Positions 59,882 to 64,000 of a DNA stretch of 64,000 bases are shown here, in pieces (position 1 is the stretch's first letter; each line of letters opens with the position of its first letter). The notes beneath the pieces are model-generated. The model was not told where the DNA came from and searched no databases. It saw only the letters and a list, made by a program, of their open reading frames with translations. This DNA comes from Mycobacterium sp. AZCC_0083 (GTDB lineage: Bacteria; Actinomycetota; Actinomycetes; Mycobacteriales; Mycobacteriaceae). The position numbers were made by a program, and so were the translations under genes. The stretch covers positions 186,001 through 250,000 of the forward strand of contig NZ_JACHGP010000012.1 in NCBI RefSeq assembly GCF_014202335.1. The letters run 5' to 3'.

Positions 59882-61687
59882 GTGCCCAGCCACGCCAGCT
59901 CGAAGATCACCAAGGTGCTCGTCGCCAACCGCGGTGAGATCGCCGTCCGGGTGATCCGCGCGGCCAAGGACGCCGGGCTGGCCAGCGTGGCCGTGTACGC
60001 CGAACCCGACGCCGACGCCCTACACGTGCGACTCGCCGACGAGGCGTTCGCCCTTGGCGGCCAGACCTCGGCCGAGTCGTACCTGGTATTCGAGAAGCTC
60101 CTGGACGCGGCCGAGAAATCCGGCGCCAACGCGATCCACCCCGGCTATGGATTCCTTTCGGAGAACGCCGACTTCGCGCAGGCCGTGATCGACGCGGGTC
60201 TGATCTGGATCGGGCCGAGCCCGCAGTCGATCCGCGACCTCGGCGACAAGGTCACTGCCCGTCACATCGCCGCAAAGGCGAAGGCTCCGTTGGTCCCCGG
60301 CACGGCCGAGCCCGTCAAGGACGCCGACGAGATCATCGCGTTCGCCAAGGAATTCGGCGTTCCCATCGCCATCAAGGCGGCGTTCGGCGGCGGCGGGCGC
60401 GGCATGAAGGTGGCCCGCACCATCGAGGAGATCCCCGAGCTGTTCGACTCCGCCACCCGCGAGGCCGTCTCGGCATTCGGTCGCGGTGAGTGCTTCGTCG
60501 AGCGCTACCTTGACAAGCCGCGCCACGTCGAGGCGCAGGTCATCGCCGATACGCACGGCAACGTCGTGGTCGCGGGCACCCGCGACTGCTCGCTGCAGCG
60601 GCGCTTCCAGAAGCTCGTCGAGGAGGCGCCTGCGCCGTTCCTGAGCGACGCGCAGCGCAAGGAGATCCACGAGTCGGCCAAGCGGATCTGCAAGGAGGCC
60701 GGCTACCACGGCGCGGGCACCGTCGAGTACCTGGTCGGCCAGGACGGGCTGATCTCGTTCCTCGAGGTGAACACCCGCCTGCAGGTCGAGCATCCGGTGA
60801 CAGAGGAGACCGCGGGCATCGATCTGGTGCTGCAGCAGTTCAAGATCGCCAACGGCGAAGCGCTGGACATCACCGAGGACCCGACGCCCCGCGGACACTC
60901 CTTCGAGTTCCGCATCAACGGCGAGGACGCCGGCCGCGGCTTCCTGCCCGCGCCGGGACCGGTGCTCAAGTTCGATCCCCCGACGGGCCCCGGCGTGCGC
61001 CTGGACTCCGGTGTCGAGAGCGGTTCGGTGATCGGCGGCCAGTTCGACTCGATGCTGGCCAAGCTGATCGTGACCGGCGCGAACCGCGACGAGGCGTTGG
61101 CCCGTTCGCGGCGTGCGCTGGCCGAGTTCCACATCGAGGGCTTGGCCACGGTCATTCCCTTCCACCGCGCCGTCGTGTCCGACCCTGCCTTCATCGGTGA
61201 CGGTGAGGGCTTCACCGTCCACACCCGCTGGATCGAGACCGAGTGGGACAACAAGATCGAGCCGTTCACCGGCGGTGCTCCGCTCGACGAGGAGGAGGCC
61301 CTCCCGCGTCAGAAGGTCGTCGTCGAGATCGGCGGCCGTCGCGTCGAGGTATCGCTGCCCGGCGACCTCGCGATCGGCAACGGCGGCGGCGGAGCAGCAG
61401 GTGCGGCCGGTGTGATTCGCAAGAAGCCCAAGGCCCGCAAGCGCGGCGCGCAGGCTGGTGCGGCCGCCTCGGGTGACTCCGTGACCGCGCCCATGCAGGG
61501 CACAGTCGTGAAGGTCGCCGTCGAGGAGGGCCAGACGGTCGCCACGGGCGATCTCATCGTGGTGCTCGAGGCCATGAAGATGGAGAACCCGGTCACCGCT
61601 CACAAGGACGGCACGATCACCGGGCTATCCGTCGAGGCAGGCACCGCCGTCACGCAGGGCACCGTCCTCGCGGAGATCAAGGACTAA
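59882..61687 (+). CDS. accA3: Acyl-CoA carboxylase alpha subunit (biotin carboxylase + carrier)
   Basis: GTG at 59882 is chosen because AGGAGG lies at 59872-59877, and because the product (601 residues, MPSHASSKITKVLVANRGE) matches the family length; an in-frame ATG exists at 59864. Domains: biotin carboxylase (NRGEIAVRVIRA, AIKAAFGGGGRGMKVA ATP-grasp loop, FLEVNTRLQVEHPVTEE) and a C-terminal biotin carrier domain with the biotinyl Lys in EAMKM. It is shared by several AccD partners including AccD5. It corresponds to Rv3285. BirA in this window biotinylates it. Confidence 0.97.
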   Translation: MPSHASSKITKVLVANRGEIAVRVIRAAKDAGLASVAVYAEPDADALHVRLADEAFALGGQTSAESYLVFEKLLDAAEKSGANAIHPGYGFLSENADFAQAVIDAGLIWIGPSPQSIRDLGDKVTARHIAAKAKAPLVPGTAEPVKDADEIIAFAKEFGVPIAIKAAFGGGGRGMKVARTIEEIPELFDSATREAVSAFGRGECFVERYLDKPRHVEAQVIADTHGNVVVAGTRDCSLQRRFQKLVEEAPAPFLSDAQRKEIHESAKRICKEAGYHGAGTVEYLVGQDGLISFLEVNTRLQVEHPVTEETAGIDLVLQQFKIANGEALDITEDPTPRGHSFEFRINGEDAGRGFLPAPGPVLKFDPPTGPGVRLDSGVESGSVIGGQFDSMLAKLIVTGANRDEALARSRRALAEFHIEGLATVIPFHRAVVSDPAFIGDGEGFTVHTRWIETEWDNKIEPFTGGAPLDEEEALPRQKVVVEIGGRRVEVSLPGDLAIGNGGGGAAGAAGVIRKKPKARKRGAQAGAAASGDSVTAPMQGTVVKVAVEEGQTVATGDLIVVLEAMKMENPVTAHKDGTITGLSVEAGTAVTQGTVLAEIKD

Positions 61688-62430
61688 CTAGCCGCTAGCC
61701 AGTCGGTGAACCGGGTGGCGGCGAGCACTGCGTCGTCACCGGTCACCAGGCTGTGTTGCTCGTCAACTGGCGTGCCGAAGTAGGTCGCCTGCGGATCGAC
61801 GACGACGGTCTTGCCGTCTCCCTGCTTGGCGAGGACGGCGCTGGCCATGTCCGCGAACGAGAACTTGTCCGGCCCACCGATGTTCACGATGCCGCCGACT
61901 GGAGGGCCGACGGCGACACGCGCCACCTCGGCGGCCACGTCGTCGGAGGCGATCAGCTGGATCAGTCCGTCCGGCACCCGGACCTCGTCGCCGACCACCA
62001 GCGATCCGGTGATCGCCTCGGCGAATTCGTGGAACTGCGTGGCGCGCACCACGGTGTACGGGATGCCGGAGTCGACGAGCGTCTTCTCCTGGATCACCTT
62101 GGCCCGCATGTAGCCACTGTCGGGCAGGCCTTCCGCGCCGACGATCGACAGTGCAACGTAGTGGGCGATGCCTGCGGTCTTCGCGGCCGCCGCCAGGTTC
62201 GTCGTGGACGTCGAGAAGAACTGCAGCACTGCGTCGTCCTCGAACGACGGCGAGTTGACCACGTCGATCAGGACATCGGCACCGGCCAGGGTGTCGGCGA
62301 GTCCCTCTCCGGTGAGTACGTCAACGCCCGTCTGCCGCGACGTGGCCACCACCTGGTGGCCCTGCGCGGTGAGCAAGTCGACGACCTTGGTTCCGATGAG
62401 CCCGCTGGCTCCGATGACGGTGAGTTTCAT
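61684..62430 (-). CDS. NmrA-like NAD(P)-binding protein
   Basis: 248 residues, atypical short-chain dehydrogenase. KLTVIGASGLIGTKVVDLL is the dinucleotide motif; VALSIVGAEGLPDSGYMRAKVIQEKTLVDSGIPYTVVRATQFHEF is the family core, split over residues 95-140. The catalytic Tyr-x3-Lys is kept as YMRAK. Likely a sensor or oxidoreductase of unknown substrate. Its stop overlaps the convergent accA3 stop by 4 nt. Confidence 0.85.
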   Translation of the reverse strand: MKLTVIGASGLIGTKVVDLLTAQGHQVVATSRQTGVDVLTGEGLADTLAGADVLIDVVNSPSFEDDAVLQFFSTSTTNLAAAAKTAGIAHYVALSIVGAEGLPDSGYMRAKVIQEKTLVDSGIPYTVVRATQFHEFAEAITGSLVVGDEVRVPDGLIQLIASDDVAAEVARVAVGPPVGGIVNIGGPDKFSFADMASAVLAKQGDGKTVVVDPQATYFGTPVDEQHSLVTGDDAVLAATRFTDWLAAS

Positions 62431-62480
62431 GTGGCGTATGCCCTATTCATTGGTGCCGCTCGACGTGAGACGCTGACCGG

Positions 62481-62813
62481 GTGGAGCCCGTCGAGATCAA
62501 CAATGGCCAGTGGTATCTGCGCGCACTACGGTACGACGACCGTGTCGACGACCGTGATGCTCTCGCCGACCTCGGGGAGTCCGACCTCGACTACGTGCAC
62601 GACGCCGAGGACGGGTGGGCCGACGACACCCTGTACACGTGGGCCGTGTGCGAGCCGTCGACCGGTGAACTGCTCGCCGAGATCACGCTGGATCCGAAGA
62701 CGGCGTACATGCACAGCAGGGCGCGGCCCGGCCACCAGGATGCCGCCGCCATGGCCGAGGACACCGTCCGCCGATACGCCTCGGAGGTCCTGAATCTGCG
62801 GGTGCACACGTGA
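62481..62813 (+). CDS. Hypothetical protein, GNAT-like fragment
   Basis: 110 residues from GTG 62481. NGQWYLRALRYDDRVDDRDAL and WAVCEPSTGELLAEITLD recall the first strands of a GNAT acetyltransferase, but the acetyl-CoA motif is missing, so this is only a resemblance. It overlaps mdh by 4 nt (GTGA) and so is probably co-expressed with it. Function unknown. Confidence 0.7.
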   Translation: MEPVEINNGQWYLRALRYDDRVDDRDALADLGESDLDYVHDAEDGWADDTLYTWAVCEPSTGELLAEITLDPKTAYMHSRARPGHQDAAAMAEDTVRRYASEVLNLRVHT

Positions 62814-63793
62814 GCCCGAAGATCGTCACCGTCACCGGCGCTGCGGGCCAGATCGGCTACGCCGCGCTTTTCCGGATCGGTGCGGGTGCCCTGCTCGGTC
62901 GCGGCGTGCCCGTGACGCTGCGGCTACTGGAGTTGCCGTCGGCCGTGCGCGCCGCCGAGGGCGTGGTGATGGAACTCATCGACAGCGCCTTCGACCTGCT
63001 TTGCGACGTCGAGATCCACGACGACCCGGTGCGGGCGTTCGACGGCGTCGACGTCGCCCTGCTGATCGGCGCGAAGCCGCGGAGCAAGGGCATGGAACGC
63101 GCCGATCTCCTTGCCGCCAATGCCGCGATCTTCGCCGAAGCGGGGCGTGCGCTGAACGCGGGCGCTGGCGCCGACGTCAGGATCGTGGTGGTCGGCAACC
63201 CGGCGAACACGAACGCGCTCGTCGCGTCGGCGCACGCACCGGACATCCCCGCCGAACGATTCACCGCGCTCACCCGGCTCGACCATAACCGGGCGGTCGC
63301 CGCGCTGGCCGCGCACGCGGGCGTCCACGTCACCGACGTGTCCCGAGTCACGGTGTGGGGCAACCACTCTCCCACCATGTACCCCGATATCTTCCACGCC
63401 GTCGTCGGTGGCCGCCCAGGCGCCGAGTACGCCGCCGACTTGGATTGGCTCACCAAGGACTACATCCCGACCGTCGCCGAACGCGGCACCGCGATCATCG
63501 AGGCACGCGGCACGTCGTCGGCGGCGTCGGCGGCCAATGCCGCGATCGATCACGTCAGGGATTGGGTCGACGGCACCGATCCCGACGACTGGACCTCGGT
63601 GGCACTGCCATCCCCCGGCGTCTACGGCATCCCCGAGGGCTTCGTCTCCTCGTTCCCGGTGCGGGCCGTCGACGGCGCCTGGCAGATAGTGCAGGGCCTC
63701 GAGATCAACGAGTTCTCAAGGGCCCGGATCGACGCGTCGGTGGCCGAGCTCGCCGAGGAACGCGCCGCGGTGGCCGCGCTGGGCTTGCTCTAA
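62810..63793 (+). CDS. mdh: Malate dehydrogenase
   Basis: 327 residues, GTG start. It oxidises malate to oxaloacetate with NAD. Motifs: VTGAAGQIGYAALFRI (NAD loop), LIGAKPRSKGMERADLL (substrate Arg pair), VVVGNPANTNA, LTRLDHNRAVAALA (Asp) and VWGNHSPTMYPD (catalytic His), all as in the cytosolic-type bacterial MDH. It overlaps the small hypothetical gene before it. Its 3' end overlaps the convergent last gene by 4 nt. Confidence 0.95.
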   Translation: MSPKIVTVTGAAGQIGYAALFRIGAGALLGRGVPVTLRLLELPSAVRAAEGVVMELIDSAFDLLCDVEIHDDPVRAFDGVDVALLIGAKPRSKGMERADLLAANAAIFAEAGRALNAGAGADVRIVVVGNPANTNALVASAHAPDIPAERFTALTRLDHNRAVAALAAHAGVHVTDVSRVTVWGNHSPTMYPDIFHAVVGGRPGAEYAADLDWLTKDYIPTVAERGTAIIEARGTSSAASAANAAIDHVRDWVDGTDPDDWTSVALPSPGVYGIPEGFVSSFPVRAVDGAWQIVQGLEINEFSRARIDASVAELAEERAAVAALGLL

Positions 63794-64000
63794 GTCGCCT
63801 TCAGCTTCAGATAATGCGCGATGCCGAGGCGCTCAAAGGTCCGTCGTCGTCCCGGCGAGAGACTTGGTAGGGCCGCCGCGGCGTCGATCACCTCGGGCTG
63901 GTTCACGTCGTAGGTTTCGCCATTGAACGAGATCGTGGCTCGCCCGGCGGCAATCACGTTCCGCAGCCAGTCCACTTGGATCCCGTATGCCAGGGGAATT
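63790..64000 (-). CDS. Deazaflavin (F420)-dependent nitroreductase-family protein, partial
   Basis: The C-terminal part only; the frame is open to the right window edge (IPLAYGIQVDWLRN and onward), so the start lies outside. The visible motif is the DWLRNVIAAGRATISFNG region with a PEVIDAAAALPSL tail, as I recall for the Ddn-like/PF04075-type family that uses coenzyme F420 or FMN. Window gene fbiA-fbiB would supply F420. About 70 residues are visible, so the subfamily cannot be fixed. Confidence 0.55.
   Translation of the reverse strand, partial: IPLAYGIQVDWLRNVIAAGRATISFNGETYDVNQPEVIDAAAALPSLSPGRRRTFERLGIAHYLKLKAT

Noticed and set aside
1..64000. tRNA, rRNA, CRISPR array, insertion sequence or prophage
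   Set aside because: No transposase, integrase, repeat-spacer pattern or RNA-gene signature was seen on either strand.

Overview
The window is chromosomal DNA of a mycobacterium, most likely a non-tuberculous, Mycolicibacterium-type species. It is GC-rich and dense, with many GTG starts and 4-nt start/stop overlaps. The gene order follows the M. tuberculosis Rv3248c-Rv3285 stretch from memory: sahH, tetR, rubB, rubA, alkB, FAD oxidoreductase, manA, SIS protein, pmmA, DUF3499, zincin-like, whiB2, fbiA, fbiB, manB, wbbL, rmlD, lcp1, fadE25, purE, purK, gtrA, PH protein, birA, accD5, accE5, maf, sseA, accA3. No tRNA, rRNA, insertion sequence or CRISPR array was seen.

Layout. (1) 1-5.7 kb is an accessory toxin region. 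It holds the 3' part of a CpnT-like, type VII-secreted effector with a long Pro/Ala linker and a C-terminal toxin domain, a small immunity-like gene, a gene that fuses an immunity-like domain to a second copy of the same toxin domain, a HAD phosphatase, two unknown genes and an ADP-ribosyltransferase gene broken by two one-base indels. Part of this lies between a full TPR membrane-protein gene and a decayed fragment of the same gene. (2) 5.7-33 kb is conserved core: methyl cycle (sahH), alkane hydroxylation (alkB, rubredoxins, TetR), mannose and rhamnose activation and cell-wall linker building (manA, pmmA, manB, wbbL, rmlD, lcp1), coenzyme F420 (fbiA, fbiB), fadE25, purine synthesis (purE, purK) and biotin ligase (birA). 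(3) 33.2-53.4 kb is a glycan island placed between birA and accD5, which are adjacent and divergent in M. tuberculosis. (4) 53.5-64 kb returns to core: accD5-accE5-maf, sseA-sufE-like, accA3 and mdh, interrupted between maf and sseA by a two-gene nucleotide-sugar insert (epimerase and UDP-sugar dehydrogenase).

The glycan island is the most interesting part. It has an initiating sugar-phosphate transferase, two Wzz-like proteins (one fused to a tyrosine-kinase-like domain with degenerate nucleotide motifs), three glycosyltransferases, a GDP-mannose dehydratase, a hexapeptide O-acetyltransferase, a membrane acyltransferase, an SGNH esterase, a PslG-like glycosidase with a C-terminal LGFP-like wall-binding region, and five paralogous secreted LIP-family lipases with intact catalytic triads. 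The lipases, the acyltransferase and the esterase overlap like one operon. My reading, an inference, is a locus for an acylated surface polysaccharide or glycolipid whose acyl groups are added and trimmed outside the membrane. No Wzx flippase, Wzy polymerase or ABC exporter is visible.

Limits: homology statements come from reading motifs and memory of families. No database search was run.
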